Notes: a model not told the origin generated them from the letters alone. DNA of 64,000 nt from Pseudomonas sp. ATCC PTA-122608 (GCF_001952855.1 NZ_LPNO01000002.1:102459-166458); one strand, 5' to 3'; positions 26,435-36,437 are shown, counted from the first letter of the stretch. Numbers and translations: made by a program.

Positions 26435-27388
26435 TCAGGGCTGGGTTTTGGCGACGGCTGGCTGCAACGACGCCGCAAAGGAATCGTCGAACAGCCTGGC
26501 TGCCGGGTACGACTTGACCAGGCCTTGGCTTGCGAAAAAGTCCACGGTCTTTTGCGCCTCTACAGGCGATTGAGCCGTCAGTGGTTCGACCGTCGTGCGC
26601 GCCCGGGCAAACCAGGCGCGGGCGATATCAGCATCAGCCCGGGTGCGTTTGGCCCAGGCGTCGGCATAAGCGTCGGTATTGGCCGGGCTTTGGCGCGTCC
26701 AGTCACGGGCTTTTTTCAGGCGTTGCAGAAAATCGCTGATTTGCGCACGTTTGCCGTCAACGGCCCGGGTGCTGGCAGCGATGAAGCTCTGGGCCGGGAT
26801 CAGCCCTTCAGCGGTCGCCAACACGCGTGCACCCTGGCGTTCCTGTTGGGTGACGTAGGGTTCCCAGGTGGCGATGACGTCAACTGAACCGCCTTCCAGT
26901 GCATGGGAGGCATCCAGCGCGCTGAGGTAGCGCAACTCGAGGGAGTCTTTTGGCACGCCGGCTTTATCCAGCGCGGTCAGCAGCAGTTGCTGGCTCCAGG
27001 AGCCTTTCCAGAGGGCTGCGCGCTTGCCTTTCAGGTCGGCAAGGCTGTGGATCGACGAATCCTTTTTCACCAGGATGGCCACGCCGTCGAGGCTTTGCTG
27101 ACTGACTGCAATCACTTTGATCGGCGCACCCAGTGCGCCCAGGAACAGCACGGGGGCATCACCGAGCAAGCCGATGTCCAGGCTGTTGGTGTTGAGCGCT
27201 TCTGCCACCGGTGAGCCGGCGGTGAATTGCTTCCATTCGAGGGTATAGGGCAGATCGTCAAGCACCCCCGCCGCTTCCATCACGGCCTGGGCGTTGTAGC
27301 TTTGGTCACCCACCACCAGGGTTTGCGCGTTCGCGCTCAGGCACAGCAAAGCAGCCATCCCGGCCGCCAGTTTTCTCAGGTAACGCAC
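26435..27388 (-). CDS. Aliphatic-sulfonate-type ABC substrate-binding protein
   Basis: This is a periplasmic binding protein of the SsuA family, about 317 residues. The start is placed at GTG 27388 because GGAG lies 7 bp upstream and a signal peptide (RKLAAGMAALLCLSANA) follows at once; an upstream TTG at 27421 has no such support. The mature part has the LAPF-type fold with VGDQSYNAQAVMEAAG, SLDIGLLGDAPVLF and SLADLKGKRAALWKGS. No permease or ATPase is adjacent, so it must borrow those of another sulfonate importer. It leads a two-gene operon with the monooxygenase. Confidence 0.88.
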   Translation of the reverse strand: MRYLRKLAAGMAALLCLSANAQTLVVGDQSYNAQAVMEAAGVLDDLPYTLEWKQFTAGSPVAEALNTNSLDIGLLGDAPVLFLGALGAPIKVIAVSQQSLDGVAILVKKDSSIHSLADLKGKRAALWKGSWSQQLLLTALDKAGVPKDSLELRYLSALDASHALEGGSVDVIATWEPYVTQQERQGARVLATAEGLIPAQSFIAASTRAVDGKRAQISDFLQRLKKARDWTRQSPANTDAYADAWAKRTRADADIARAWFARARTTVEPLTAQSPVEAQKTVDFFASQGLVKSYPAARLFDDSFAASLQPAVAKTQP

Positions 27389-27707
27389 GTTCGTCTCCAG
27401 ATGCCCTCGCAGGCATTTCAAGTCGATCCGCGCGTACGGTCTCGGCAGTGTTCGTAGGGCTGTCTACGATGGGGTGCAAACCCATGCCTGTAAAATACTT
27501 ATAACGCATAACCTAATTCAATATTAATGCGCATAACGCATTTTTTGTAAGGCGCCGAGCGAACTGACATTGCGTACCCGTCGGCACCACCTACACTGAT
27601 TTGAATTCGGCAGTTCTTCAGCTTTTTTTCGGCGGGCCTGGCCCGATGCACCTGCACTCATTGCTCAACCAATACAGCAGTTAACCGACTGACTAATCAG
27701 AGTAACT
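27389..27707. promoter_or_regulatory. Divergent intergenic region, sulfonate operon / RND pump
   Basis: These 319 bp have no gene. An AT-rich stretch holds two copies of ATAACGCAT (27501-27509 and 27533-27541); the second is part of the inverted repeat AATGCG-cataa-CGCATT (27526-27542), followed by Ts. It lies 138 bp upstream of the binding-protein start and may bind a regulator of sulfur-source genes; the identity is unknown. The right half (27600-27707) has no clear signal beyond a T-run at about 27625. Confidence 0.4.
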
Positions 27708-29333
27708 ATGAAAGAGCAGCCTCGGCAGCTTGCATCGGCACCGCAACCAGTGGCGCACACCCGCGCCCTTTTTCGACAAACACACCTTCTGGCTCCGCTG
27801 AGTCTGCTGTGCATCGCCCTCGCCGGCTGCACCGTCGGGCCGGATTTTGCGCGGCCCGATGTGCCGGCGAACGCCGATTACTCACGGGAGAAGCTCACCT
27901 CCACGGCCAAGGCCGACATCGACACTGGCGGCGCAGCGCAGCGGCTGATCGCGGGGATGGATATTCCCGGGCAATGGTGGACGCTGTTCCGCTCACCGGC
28001 CCTGAATGCCCTGGTGGAAGAAGCCTTGCGTGCCAACCCGGATGTCAGCGCAGCCCAGGCAGCGTTGCGCCAAGCCAATGAGCTGGTGTATGCCGACCAG
28101 GCGTCGCTGTTCCCTTCCGTCAGCGGCAATGTGCAGAAAGCCCGCGAGAAAGTCTCGGGCGTCACCTCGGGCATCCCGGAGTCGCCGATTCTCACGGTGA
28201 GTTCGGCCTCGCTGAGTGTGTCCTATGCCCCGGACGTGTTCGGCGGCACGCGTCGGCAAATTGAGTCCACCTCGGCCCAAGCCGAGTACGAACGCTTCCA
28301 GCTGGAAGCGACGTACCTCACCTTGACCTCCAATGTGGTCAATACGGCAGTTAGCCTGGCGTCGATACGCGATCAAGTCGCGGCCACCGAGGAGATCATC
28401 CGGATCCAGAGCGGCCAACTCGATCTCCTGCAGGCGCAGCGACGGCTGGGGGCCATCGGCGACACCGATGTGCTCACGCAGCAGACCGCACTGGCGCAAA
28501 CCCGTGCCAGCTTGCCGCCGCTGCAAAAGCAATTAGCCCAGACCCGCAACCAGTTGATGGCCTACCTCGGGCGGTTTCCCAATCAGGACCGGGACGAGCG
28601 CTTCAACCTGGCCTCCTTGCACTTGCCGGAAGAACTGCCCCTCAGCCTGCCTTCGGCGATCGTCGGCCAGCGGCCGGATGTGCGTTCTGCCCAGGCGCAA
28701 CTGCATCAGGCCAGTGCCAACATTGGTGTGGCCGTGGCCAATCAGTTGCCCCAGTTCAGCATTACCGGTTCCGTGGGTTCCACGGTGGCCAGCGGGACCA
28801 AATTATTTTCGGCCGGCAGCGGTGTCTGGAGCCTCGCCGGGTCGATCACCCAGCCGATCTTTGATGCCGGCGCACTGGAGCATCGTAAACGCGCGGCCGT
28901 GGCAGCCTATGACGAGTCGGCAGCCCGCTACCGTGGCACCGTGATCGGCGCATTCCAGGACGTGGCCAACGCGCTGCGGGCGCTGGAGGCCGATGCCGAT
29001 GCACTGAACCAGCAGGTGGTGGCCGAGCGCTCTGCGCAAGCCAACCTCGACCTGGTGCAGGCGCAGTTCAAGCTCGGCGCCGTGGCCTACATCAACCTGC
29101 TCACGGCCCAGCAAACCTACCAGAACACCGTGCTGGCCCGCGTCAAGGCGCAAGCTTCGCGTTACAGCGATACCACTGCGCTCTTCCAAGCATTGGGTGG
29201 GGGCTGGTGGAACCGAACCGATGTGGACCCCGCGACCAAGGGCCGGCCTGATCGCTTCGGCCTGCCGTCGTGGAACGAGATCATGCCGGCCAAGAACAAG
29301 GCAGCGCCTGCCGATTCGGCACGGTTCAACTGA
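27708..29333 (+). CDS. RND efflux outer-membrane lipoprotein, NodT/OprM family
   Basis: This is the trimeric outer-membrane channel of the tripartite pump encoded here, 541 residues. A long N-terminal leader ends in the lipobox LAGC (Cys at about residue 41). Two tandem OEP domains follow, each with coiled-coil helices; duplicated segments such as ALRQANELVYADQASLFPSV and AQLHQASANIGVAVANQLPQ mark the repeat. The channel gene comes first in this operon, followed by the adaptor 29 bp later. Confidence 0.93.
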   Translation: MKEQPRQLASAPQPVAHTRALFRQTHLLAPLSLLCIALAGCTVGPDFARPDVPANADYSREKLTSTAKADIDTGGAAQRLIAGMDIPGQWWTLFRSPALNALVEEALRANPDVSAAQAALRQANELVYADQASLFPSVSGNVQKAREKVSGVTSGIPESPILTVSSASLSVSYAPDVFGGTRRQIESTSAQAEYERFQLEATYLTLTSNVVNTAVSLASIRDQVAATEEIIRIQSGQLDLLQAQRRLGAIGDTDVLTQQTALAQTRASLPPLQKQLAQTRNQLMAYLGRFPNQDRDERFNLASLHLPEELPLSLPSAIVGQRPDVRSAQAQLHQASANIGVAVANQLPQFSITGSVGSTVASGTKLFSAGSGVWSLAGSITQPIFDAGALEHRKRAAVAAYDESAARYRGTVIGAFQDVANALRALEADADALNQQVVAERSAQANLDLVQAQFKLGAVAYINLLTAQQTYQNTVLARVKAQASRYSDTTALFQALGGGWWNRTDVDPATKGRPDRFGLPSWNEIMPAKNKAAPADSARFN

Positions 29334-29362
29334 ACTGAACTCTTGAAACAGCGAGAACACCC

Positions 29363-30550
29363 ATGGCTGATGTCATTACCGCTTCTCCCCTGCCACCCGA
29401 GCCCGGCGCACCGCGCAAGCGTCGACTGTGGCGGCCGATGCTCATCATGATCGTGGTGGTGCTGGTGATTGTGGCGATTATTGCCGGGGTGAAGTTCGTG
29501 CAGATTTCGGCGCTGATCGCCCAGTCAAAAGCGCCCTTGCCCGCTTCTGTGGTCACGGCCATGAAGGTGCCGTTCAGTGACTGGCAACCGAATGTCACCG
29601 CCGTGGGCTCAATGAAGGCGGTACGAGGGGTGGATGTGACCACTGAAGTGGGCGGCATCGTGCGCACCATCGGCTTCACGCCGGGGCAAGAGGTGGCGGC
29701 CCAGGCGCTGCTCGTACAGCTGAATGCCGACTCGGACATCGCGCAACTGCACTCCCTTGAAGCCACGGCCGACCTGGCCGTGATCGTGCTCAAGCGTGAC
29801 AAGGCGCAACTGGCGGTTAATGCCATATCCCAGGCACAAGTCGACACAGACACGGCGGACCTGAAAGCCAAACTCGCCGCCGCCGAACAACAGCGCGCGC
29901 TGGTGGCGAAAAAAACCATTCGTGCACCCTTTGCCGGGCGCATCGGGATCACCAGCGTCAATCCCGGCCAATACCTCAACCCCGGCGACAAGATCGCCAC
30001 GCTGCAAACCTTTGATCCGATCTACATCGATTTCACGGTGCCGCAGACTCAAATGGAGGCCATTGCCATCGGCCAAGGGGTTTCAGTGACGGCCGACGGC
30101 CTGTCGAATCAAACCTTCACCGGCAAGATCAGCACCATCGACACCCAGTTCGACTCGACCACACGTAACGTCACGGTGGAAGCCACCGTCGACAATCCCA
30201 AGAAAAACCTGGTGCCCGGGATGTTTGCCCGCGCCGTTGTCACCTCCGGTGCGACGCAGCGCTACCTCACCGTGCCGCAGACATCCGTCACCTACAACCC
30301 TTACGGCACCACGGTGTTCATCGCCACATCGACCAAGAACGACAAGGGTGAAGAAGCCCTCACGGCGCAACAGACCTTCATCAAGACCGGGCCAACCCGA
30401 GGTGATCAGGTGGCGATTCTGTCGGGCGTGAAGGAAGGCGATCTGCTGATCACCAGTGGCCAGATGAAGCTCAAGAATGGCTCGCCCGTGAAGGTCGATA
30501 ACAGCGCCGCGCCGCTGAACGATCCTGCGCCGACTCCCCAAGAACACTAA
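29363..30550 (+). CDS. RND efflux periplasmic adaptor subunit
   Basis: This is a 395-residue membrane-fusion protein. A short cytoplasmic N terminus and one membrane helix (about residues 28-50, MLIMIVVVLVIVAIIAGV) anchor it. The barrel-sandwich (lipoyl-like) halves flank a coiled-coil hairpin, with TIRAPFAGRIGITSVNPGQYL as the second lipoyl half, then a beta-barrel (FDPIYIDFTVPQTQ) and a membrane-proximal domain. It links the inner-membrane pump to the NodT-type channel encoded upstream. The C-terminal tail is Pro-rich. Confidence 0.93.
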   Translation: MADVITASPLPPEPGAPRKRRLWRPMLIMIVVVLVIVAIIAGVKFVQISALIAQSKAPLPASVVTAMKVPFSDWQPNVTAVGSMKAVRGVDVTTEVGGIVRTIGFTPGQEVAAQALLVQLNADSDIAQLHSLEATADLAVIVLKRDKAQLAVNAISQAQVDTDTADLKAKLAAAEQQRALVAKKTIRAPFAGRIGITSVNPGQYLNPGDKIATLQTFDPIYIDFTVPQTQMEAIAIGQGVSVTADGLSNQTFTGKISTIDTQFDSTTRNVTVEATVDNPKKNLVPGMFARAVVTSGATQRYLTVPQTSVTYNPYGTTVFIATSTKNDKGEEALTAQQTFIKTGPTRGDQVAILSGVKEGDLLITSGQMKLKNGSPVKVDNSAAPLNDPAPTPQEH

Positions 30551-30559
30551 AGGTGTCCC

Positions 30560-33500
30560 ATGAAGCTTACCGATACCTTTATTCAGCGGCCGGTCTGGGC
30601 GATTGTGGTTTCGCTGTTCATCCTGATCCTGGGGCTGCGCTCGATCTTCGAATTGCCGGTAAACCAATGGCCACGCACCGAAAATACCGTGGTCACCATC
30701 ACCACCGCTTACTACGGCGCGGACGCGTCCACGGTGGCCGGCTTTATCACCCAGCCGCTTGAATCGGCTATCGCCCAGGCCCAGGGCATCGACTATTTGT
30801 CGTCAACCAGCATCACCGGCGTCTCGACGATTACCGCCACGCTGCGGCTGAACTACGAGGCCAGCAAGGCACTTACCGAGATCAATACCCAGGTCAACTC
30901 GGTCAAGAACCAACTGCCGGCGCAGTCCCAGGAGCCGGTGCTGACAGTGGCGGTCGGGCAAACCACAGACGCCATGTACCTGGGTTTCTACAGCGACACC
31001 CTACCCACCAATAACATCACCGATTACCTGGTGCGGGTGGTCAAGCCCAAGCTGGATTCGATCCAGGGTGTGCAAACCGCCGAAATCCTCGGCGGCCGTC
31101 AGTTCGCCCTGCGCGCCTGGATGGACCCGACCAAACTGGCGGCGCATAACGTGACAGCCCAGGACGTGTCCACCGCCCTGGCCAACAACAACTACCTGTC
31201 GGCGGTCGGTTCCACCCGCGGGCAAACGGTGACGGTCGACCTGACGGCCGGGACCGACTTGCACACGGTGGATGAATTCAAGCGGCTGGTGGTCAAGCAG
31301 AAAGGCGATGCGCTGGTGTACCTGGAGGACGTGGCCACCGTCACCCTCGGCGCCGAAAGCTACGACAGCAGCGTGGCGTTTTCCGGCAAGCGCTCGGTGT
31401 TCATCGGTATCAAGACGGCACCCAATGCCAACATCCTGACGGTCGCCGACAGCGTGCGCGAGGCCTTCCCCGAGCTGCAATCCCAGCTGCCCACCGGGGT
31501 GCGCGGCGAAATCGTGTATGACTCCACGGAGTTCATCAATACCTCGATTTATGAGGTGGTGAAGACCCTTGTCGAGGCGATGATCATTGTGGCGGTGGTG
31601 ATCTACCTGTTCCTCGGCTCGTTCCGCGCGGTAATCGTGCCGTTGGTGGCGATCCCGCTGTCGCTGGTCGGGACCTTCTTCATCATGTACCTGCTGGGGT
31701 ACTCGATTAACCTGCTGACCCTGCTCGCCCTGGTATTGGCCATCGGCCTGGTGGTGGACGACGCGATTATCGTGGTGGAAAACGTCGACCGGCACATCAA
31801 GGAAGAAGGCAAAGGTGTGCTGGAGGCTTCGCTGGTTGCAGCGCGTGAGCTGGGTGGGCCGATTCTCGCGATGACGGTGGTGTTGATTGCCGCGTACGTG
31901 CCCATCGGGCTGCGCAGCGGCCTTACCGGCGCACTGTTCAAGGAATTCTGCTTCTCGCTGGCAGGTGCCGTGACCGTGTCGGCCGTGGTGGCGTTGACGC
32001 TCTCGCCGATGATGACTTCCCGGCTGTTCAAGACCGGGCAGGAAGAAGGTCGCTTCGCCCGCAAGCTCGATCAGTATTTTGACTGGTTGCGAGGCCGTTA
32101 CCACCGCGTGCTCTCAGGTGGCCTGAACGTATGGCCGGTGCTGGTGACGTTCGGCTTTATGCTGTTCCTGCTGGTGGCGGCCAGTGGCATGACCGCCAAA
32201 AGCGAGCTGTCGCCCACCGAGGACCAGGGGCTGGTGTTCATGCAGATCAAAGGCCCGCCGACCGCCTCGCCGCAGCAGATGGAACGGATTGCCGACCAGG
32301 CCTTCCAGGTCGCCAACAAAGAGCCGGAATACGCGCAGATGTTCCAGCTGACCGGGCTGCCCATTCTCAACCAGGGCCTGGGCGGTGTGCTGCTCAAAAA
32401 CTGGGGCGACCGCTCGCGCTCCCAAGCTGAACTGATATTGGAACTCCAGCAAAAATGGAACCAGATACCCGGCGCCACCATCGCGGCCTTCCCGCTGCCA
32501 TCGCTGCCGGGCGCCCAGGGCTTGCCTGTGCAGTTCGTGATCACCACCACCGACTCGGTGGAAAACCTCAATGAGGTCGCCCAGGCCGTGGTGGCCGAGG
32601 CCCAGAAACAACAGCTGTTCTATTTCTCCGACATGGACCTGAAGCTCGACAAGCCACAAGCCAAGCTGGTGGTGGACCGGGAAAAAATTGCCGCACTGGG
32701 CATGACCCAGGCCGACGTCGGTGCGGCGTTATCCGCCGCTCTGGGCGGCAACTACGTGAACTACTTCTCCACCGCCGGGCGTTCGTACAAAGTCATTCCC
32801 CAGGTGTTGCAGGTTGACCGCCTTAACCCGGACCAGATTCTCGATTACTACATCCGCACGCCCGCAGGCGCAATGATCCAGGCGCGCACCGTGGCGCATA
32901 TCGAAACCACCACCCAGCCGGAGTCGATCAACCACTTCCAGCAACTTAACTCGGCGACCCTGTCGGGCGTCAGCGGCGTGGCCCAGGGCGAACTGCTGGC
33001 GAAACTGAACACCATCCTGACCAACATTGCGCCGTCGGGCTACACCTCGGACTTCTCGGGTGAATCGCGCCAGTTCATGCAGGAGTCCGGCGGGTTCTTC
33101 GGCTTGCTGATGTTCTCTATCCTGATCGTCTACCTGGCCCTGGCGTTCCAGTTCGAGAGCTTCCGCGACCCGGTGGTGATCCTGTTCTCGGTGCCCCCTG
33201 CACTCTTCGGCGCGCTGGCGTTCATCACCATGGGATTTGCCTCGATCAACGTGTACACACAGGTGGGGCTGGTGACGCTGCTGGGGTTGATCACCAAGCA
33301 CGGGATTCTGATCGTGCAGTTTGCCAACGAGTTGCAGCGCGCCGGTCACAGCAAGCGTGAGGCGATAGAAGAAGCGGCCGGCGTGCGCCTGCGGCCGATC
33401 CTGATGACCACGGCGGCGATGGTGCTGGGCGTGGTGCCGCTGGTGTGGGCTTCCGGCGCCGGGGCTGCGGGACGGCATGACATGGGCCTGGTGATCTTTG

Positions 33501-33607
33501 CCGGGTTGTCGATCGGCACCGTGCTGACGCTGTTCATGGTGCCGGCGATGTATATGTTTATAGGTTCTACGCACCATCAGGAGGCGCAGCAGCCGGTTCC
33601 CGTGTAG
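30560..33607 (+). CDS. RND multidrug efflux transporter, inner-membrane pump
   Basis: This is the 1015-residue proton-driven pump of the HAE1 family. Helix 1 is FIQRPVWAIVVSLFILILGL. Helix 4 carries GLVVDDAIIVVENVDRHI, with the Asp pair of the proton relay. The second half repeats the fold, with GVVPLVWASGAGAAGRHDMG near the end. AAGGTG precedes the ATG. The last 56 codons are repeated twice more, tandemly, downstream (33711-33878 and 33982-34149). The stop codon lies inside the first REP palindrome. Substrates are not predictable; no regulator gene is adjacent. Confidence 0.95.
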   Translation: MKLTDTFIQRPVWAIVVSLFILILGLRSIFELPVNQWPRTENTVVTITTAYYGADASTVAGFITQPLESAIAQAQGIDYLSSTSITGVSTITATLRLNYEASKALTEINTQVNSVKNQLPAQSQEPVLTVAVGQTTDAMYLGFYSDTLPTNNITDYLVRVVKPKLDSIQGVQTAEILGGRQFALRAWMDPTKLAAHNVTAQDVSTALANNNYLSAVGSTRGQTVTVDLTAGTDLHTVDEFKRLVVKQKGDALVYLEDVATVTLGAESYDSSVAFSGKRSVFIGIKTAPNANILTVADSVREAFPELQSQLPTGVRGEIVYDSTEFINTSIYEVVKTLVEAMIIVAVVIYLFLGSFRAVIVPLVAIPLSLVGTFFIMYLLGYSINLLTLLALVLAIGLVVDDAIIVVENVDRHIKEEGKGVLEASLVAARELGGPILAMTVVLIAAYVPIGLRSGLTGALFKEFCFSLAGAVTVSAVVALTLSPMMTSRLFKTGQEEGRFARKLDQYFDWLRGRYHRVLSGGLNVWPVLVTFGFMLFLLVAASGMTAKSELSPTEDQGLVFMQIKGPPTASPQQMERIADQAFQVANKEPEYAQMFQLTGLPILNQGLGGVLLKNWGDRSRSQAELILELQQKWNQIPGATIAAFPLPSLPGAQGLPVQFVITTTDSVENLNEVAQAVVAEAQKQQLFYFSDMDLKLDKPQAKLVVDREKIAALGMTQADVGAALSAALGGNYVNYFSTAGRSYKVIPQVLQVDRLNPDQILDYYIRTPAGAMIQARTVAHIETTTQPESINHFQQLNSATLSGVSGVAQGELLAKLNTILTNIAPSGYTSDFSGESRQFMQESGGFFGLLMFSILIVYLALAFQFESFRDPVVILFSVPPALFGALAFITMGFASINVYTQVGLVTLLGLITKHGILIVQFANELQRAGHSKREAIEEAAGVRLRPILMTTAAMVLGVVPLVWASGAGAAGRHDMGLVIFAGLSIGTVLTLFMVPAMYMFIGSTHHQEAQQPVPV

Positions 33608-33702
33608 GAGCGAGCTTGCTCGCGAAGGACGTTAACGATGACGCGGGCATTCAGAATGAACGCGGCGCCCTCAGGTTCTTCGCGAGCAAGCTCGCTCCTA
33701 CA
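33603..33702. repeat. REP/BIME inverted pair (first of three)
   Basis: TGTAGGAGCGAGC...GCTCGCGAA and its inverted partner TTCGCGAGC...GCTCGCTCCTACA enclose a core of about 55 bp. The element starts inside the pump gene's stop codon. Identical-layout copies are at 33874-33973 and 34145-34244. A related element with the opposite core orientation sits at 58577-58676. REP pairs are common 3' elements in Pseudomonas and can stabilise mRNA or end transcription. Confidence 0.9.
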
Positions 33703-33710
33703 GTGGGTCG

Positions 33711-33878
33711 CTGGTGTGGGCTTCCGGCGCCGGGGCTGCGGGACGGCATGATATGGGCCTGGTGATCTTTGCCGGTTTGTCGATTGGTACCGTGCTGACA
33801 CTGTTTATGGTGCCGGCGATGTATATGTTCATAGGTTCTACGCACCATCAGGAGGCGCAGCAGCCGGTTCCCGTGTAG
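33711..33878 (+). pseudogene. Orphan 3' end of an RND pump gene, copy 2
   Basis: This is an open 56-codon frame with stop, encoding exactly the same peptide as the pump's C terminus, from LVWASGAGAAG to PVPV. It has no start codon or ribosome site in its own right. Seven silent differences separate it from copy 1. Confidence 0.88.
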
Positions 33879-33981
33879 GAGCGAGCTTGCTCGCGAAGGA
33901 CGTTAACGATGACACGGGCATTCAGAATGAACGCGGCGCCCTCAGGTTCTTCGCGAGCAAGCTCGCTCCTACAGTGGGTCG

Positions 33982-34149
33982 CTGGTGTGGGCCTCCGGTG
34001 CCGGGGCTGCGGGGCGGCATGACATGGGCCTGGTGATCTTTGCCGGGTTGTCGATTGGTACCGTGCTGACGCTGTTCATGGTGCCGGCGATGTATATGTT
34101 CATTGGCTCCACGCACCATCAGGAGGCGCAGCAGCCGGTTCCCGTGTAG
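33982..34149 (+). pseudogene. Orphan 3' end of an RND pump gene, copy 3
   Basis: This second 56-codon remnant has an encoded peptide again identical to the pump's C terminus, with nine silent differences from copy 1. No start signal is present. The pattern says each copy was once under protein-level selection. Confidence 0.88.
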
Positions 34150-34249
34150 GAGCGAGCTTGCTCGCGAAAGACGTTAACGATGGCGCGGGCATTCAGAATG
34201 AACGCGGCGCCTTCAGGTTCTTCGCGAGCAAGCTCGCTCCTACAGTGGA

Positions 34250-36316
34250 TCAGATCATCGGCGAGCTACTCACCACCCGCAGCGCCAAGCCTTCGTACGC
34301 ATCCAGGGTGATGGTGAAATCGCCCTCGGGCGTCAGATCGCCTTCCACCCGCTCATTGATGATGTCCACCACCGGCCCTGGCGCGATATTGGGCAGGTGC
34401 AGGGTTTCCGTGATGGGCGTGGAGCCGAAATTAAGCGCCGTGATCTGAGTACCTTTGCCCGCCGGCAGTTCGTGAACCATGATCAGCAGCCCTGGGTGTT
34501 GCACATCCGGCACCAGGATCTGGCGGCTGGCGGCGATGTCGTAGGCTCGGCGCACGGCGAGGATTCTTTGCAGTTGCGAGGCAAACGAATCCGGGTCGGC
34601 CAGTTGGGTGATCAGGCTGCCGTACAAGGTTTTCGGACGCGGCATCTGCCCGGCGGATTGCTCCGCGTCGGGGTTCAGGTCCACCAGGTCATAGGCGCCG
34701 CGATGGATCCAGCGTGTGTCGCCATCGAGCATCAAGTGGGCCACCTCTTCCGCCGGCAAAGGCAGTGCGCCTACCAGGTCCCAGCCGGACAGTGCAAACA
34801 CCCCAGGTTGCATCGCGTTGTACATCACCAGCAGCAGGTGAATCTGGCGGATCTGTTGGATATCCGCCGGGGTAATCGCTTCAAGGTCGCGAATGCCCAA
34901 CGCCGCCGTGATGATGCTGGCGGTGGTGCACGACACGCCGTTGGTCACGAATTTCAGGTTATAGGGTGCGTGTTCGCCGGCGAGGCGTTCGTACATCTGT
35001 TCGCGGATGTGCTCGCGCAGGATGCCGCCGGGAAAGGTCTGGCCCTGATACAGGTAGTTGTCATGGGCGTGCAGGGTCCAGAAGTGCACCAGTTCCAGGG
35101 TCAGTTCGTCATGGTTCTGCAAGGCATGGATCAGCGAGCCGGGGTCGATGCCCAGGGTGTGCATCTCCCGCAGCATCAGGCGCAGGAATTCGGTATCGCC
35201 CATCAATAACGCGTGCTGGTACGCCGGCCGGGTGATGAAGTCGTAGGACAGGTCGGCGCCGCCGTGGGACATGGCGGCGATGTCGTCCACCGTCAGGTTC
35301 AGTTCCTGAAAGCTGAAACCGCCCGCCTTGCGAATCGCGCCGCCGAGTATCTGGTTGCCGGTGATGGACAGCGGGTGGCTTTCAGACCAGGCGTTACCTT
35401 CGAGTTTTCGCTCCACGCCGAGGAAGCCGTTGGCGTCCAGGCGCAGGATCTTCGCGCCCATCACGTCGATGGCGTGCAGGGCGTCGCCGATGATCATCTG
35501 CTGCGCGGCGAAGGTTGGGTCCAGCCAGTTCAGTGACGGTTGGCCTTCCTTGAAGTAATGCAGGTATACCCAGCGCCGGGGTTTGCCATCCACGCCGATC
35601 ACCACATCGGTCGCGCTCCAGTCGGTTTCCTTGACTCCGGGCTCGAAGAAGATCACCCGTTGCAACTGGCCGACGATGTAGTGCTTGTCCCTCAGCACGT
35701 CGACCTGCTGCGGGCTGAGGTTCTGTGCATCACGCCCCTCGGCAATCTCGGGCAGCAATGGCCAGTCTTCCTCGCGGATTTCCACCATGTGGTAGAGCCC
35801 GGGGTAGTCTTCGTAAGCCATCTCGGCCAGGCGGAAGTCCGCGCCTTTGCCGGTGTGGGACGGGATCACGTCGTCGATGATCACCGCGTTGTGCGCGGCG
35901 GCCATGCGCGCCAGGGATTGCAGTTGGGCCTCGGTGCCCAGTTGCGGGTCGATGTCGAAGCTGATGCGGTCAAAATTGCCGTCAATCGTGGGGGTGTGCT
36001 CGGTGCCGGAAAGACCACCCGAGCGCTTCAACGGGCCGTTGTGAATGCCCTGGATGCCGATCTTTGACAGTGCATGCCATAACGTCTCATCGCCCAGGGC
36101 TTCGAGTACGCTGCCGTTTTCACGGGTGACGATGGACGCCGGGTACGCAGTGAACCACACCGACGACAGGGCTGAAGCATCGCGGGGCCGCGTATGGGCA
36201 TACGGCTGCTGCCACAATCTGCCTTGCCCCGAGTAGAGTTTGGCGCGCTGCTTTGCGGCCTGCAGCATTGATTGTTCTACCAGCCAGGCCACATGTTTCT
36301 TATCGGCGTCCGTCAT
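34250..36316 (-). CDS. GH13 alpha-glucosyltransferase, trehalose-synthase-like
   Basis: This is a 688-residue cytoplasmic GH13 enzyme. The catalytic triad regions are visible: nucleophile in [11 protein letters not shown], acid/base Glu in [11 protein letters not shown] and the NHDEL motif (ALQNHDEL). Length and sequence best resemble the maltose/trehalose-interconverting or related stand-alone GH13 proteins of pseudomonads, but without the C-terminal maltokinase seen in fused TreS. The usual substrate-pocket insertions differ, so the exact sugar is uncertain. AGGTGA lies 8 bp upstream of the ATG. The gene is transcribed toward the RND repeat array and its stop lies at the array edge. Confidence 0.8.
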   Translation of the reverse strand: MTDADKKHVAWLVEQSMLQAAKQRAKLYSGQGRLWQQPYAHTRPRDASALSSVWFTAYPASIVTRENGSVLEALGDETLWHALSKIGIQGIHNGPLKRSGGLSGTEHTPTIDGNFDRISFDIDPQLGTEAQLQSLARMAAAHNAVIIDDVIPSHTGKGADFRLAEMAYEDYPGLYHMVEIREEDWPLLPEIAEGRDAQNLSPQQVDVLRDKHYIVGQLQRVIFFEPGVKETDWSATDVVIGVDGKPRRWVYLHYFKEGQPSLNWLDPTFAAQQMIIGDALHAIDVMGAKILRLDANGFLGVERKLEGNAWSESHPLSITGNQILGGAIRKAGGFSFQELNLTVDDIAAMSHGGADLSYDFITRPAYQHALLMGDTEFLRLMLREMHTLGIDPGSLIHALQNHDELTLELVHFWTLHAHDNYLYQGQTFPGGILREHIREQMYERLAGEHAPYNLKFVTNGVSCTTASIITAALGIRDLEAITPADIQQIRQIHLLLVMYNAMQPGVFALSGWDLVGALPLPAEEVAHLMLDGDTRWIHRGAYDLVDLNPDAEQSAGQMPRPKTLYGSLITQLADPDSFASQLQRILAVRRAYDIAASRQILVPDVQHPGLLIMVHELPAGKGTQITALNFGSTPITETLHLPNIAPGPVVDIINERVEGDLTPEGDFTITLDAYEGLALRVVSSSPMI

Positions 36317-36437
36317 AAATCAATCACCTGCACCCATGAAGTAGTCGGTTGCGGTGGCTGTATGTGAACCACCGTTCGTTACTGTATGAGGCCCCGGGTG
36401 ACGATTCGTTGCATCCGAGATGGCTGCCCTTCCCGGC

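Larger units (their letters stand above)
33440..34252 (+). repeat. Three tandem 271-bp units: RND 3' end plus REP pair
   Basis: The units are 33440-33710, 33711-33981 and 33982-34252, each exactly 271 bp long. Each has 168 bp matching the last 56 codons of the pump gene, including its stop, and 103 bp of REP-containing spacer. Copy 2 differs from copy 1 at 7 positions in the coding part and copy 3 at 9; every one is a silent third-codon-position change. The spacers differ at only a few positions. The array ends at the stop codon of the GH13 gene (34250-34252). Confidence 0.95.

Noticed and set aside
27526..27546. Rho-independent terminator on the plus strand
   Set aside because: The AATGCG/CGCATT stem is followed by Ts, but no plus-strand gene lies upstream; an operator role fits the divergent spacer better.
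33440..34252. CRISPR-like regular repeats
   Set aside because: There are only three units, the 271-bp period is far too long, and the repeated part is a coding remnant plus a REP pair rather than repeat and unique spacer.
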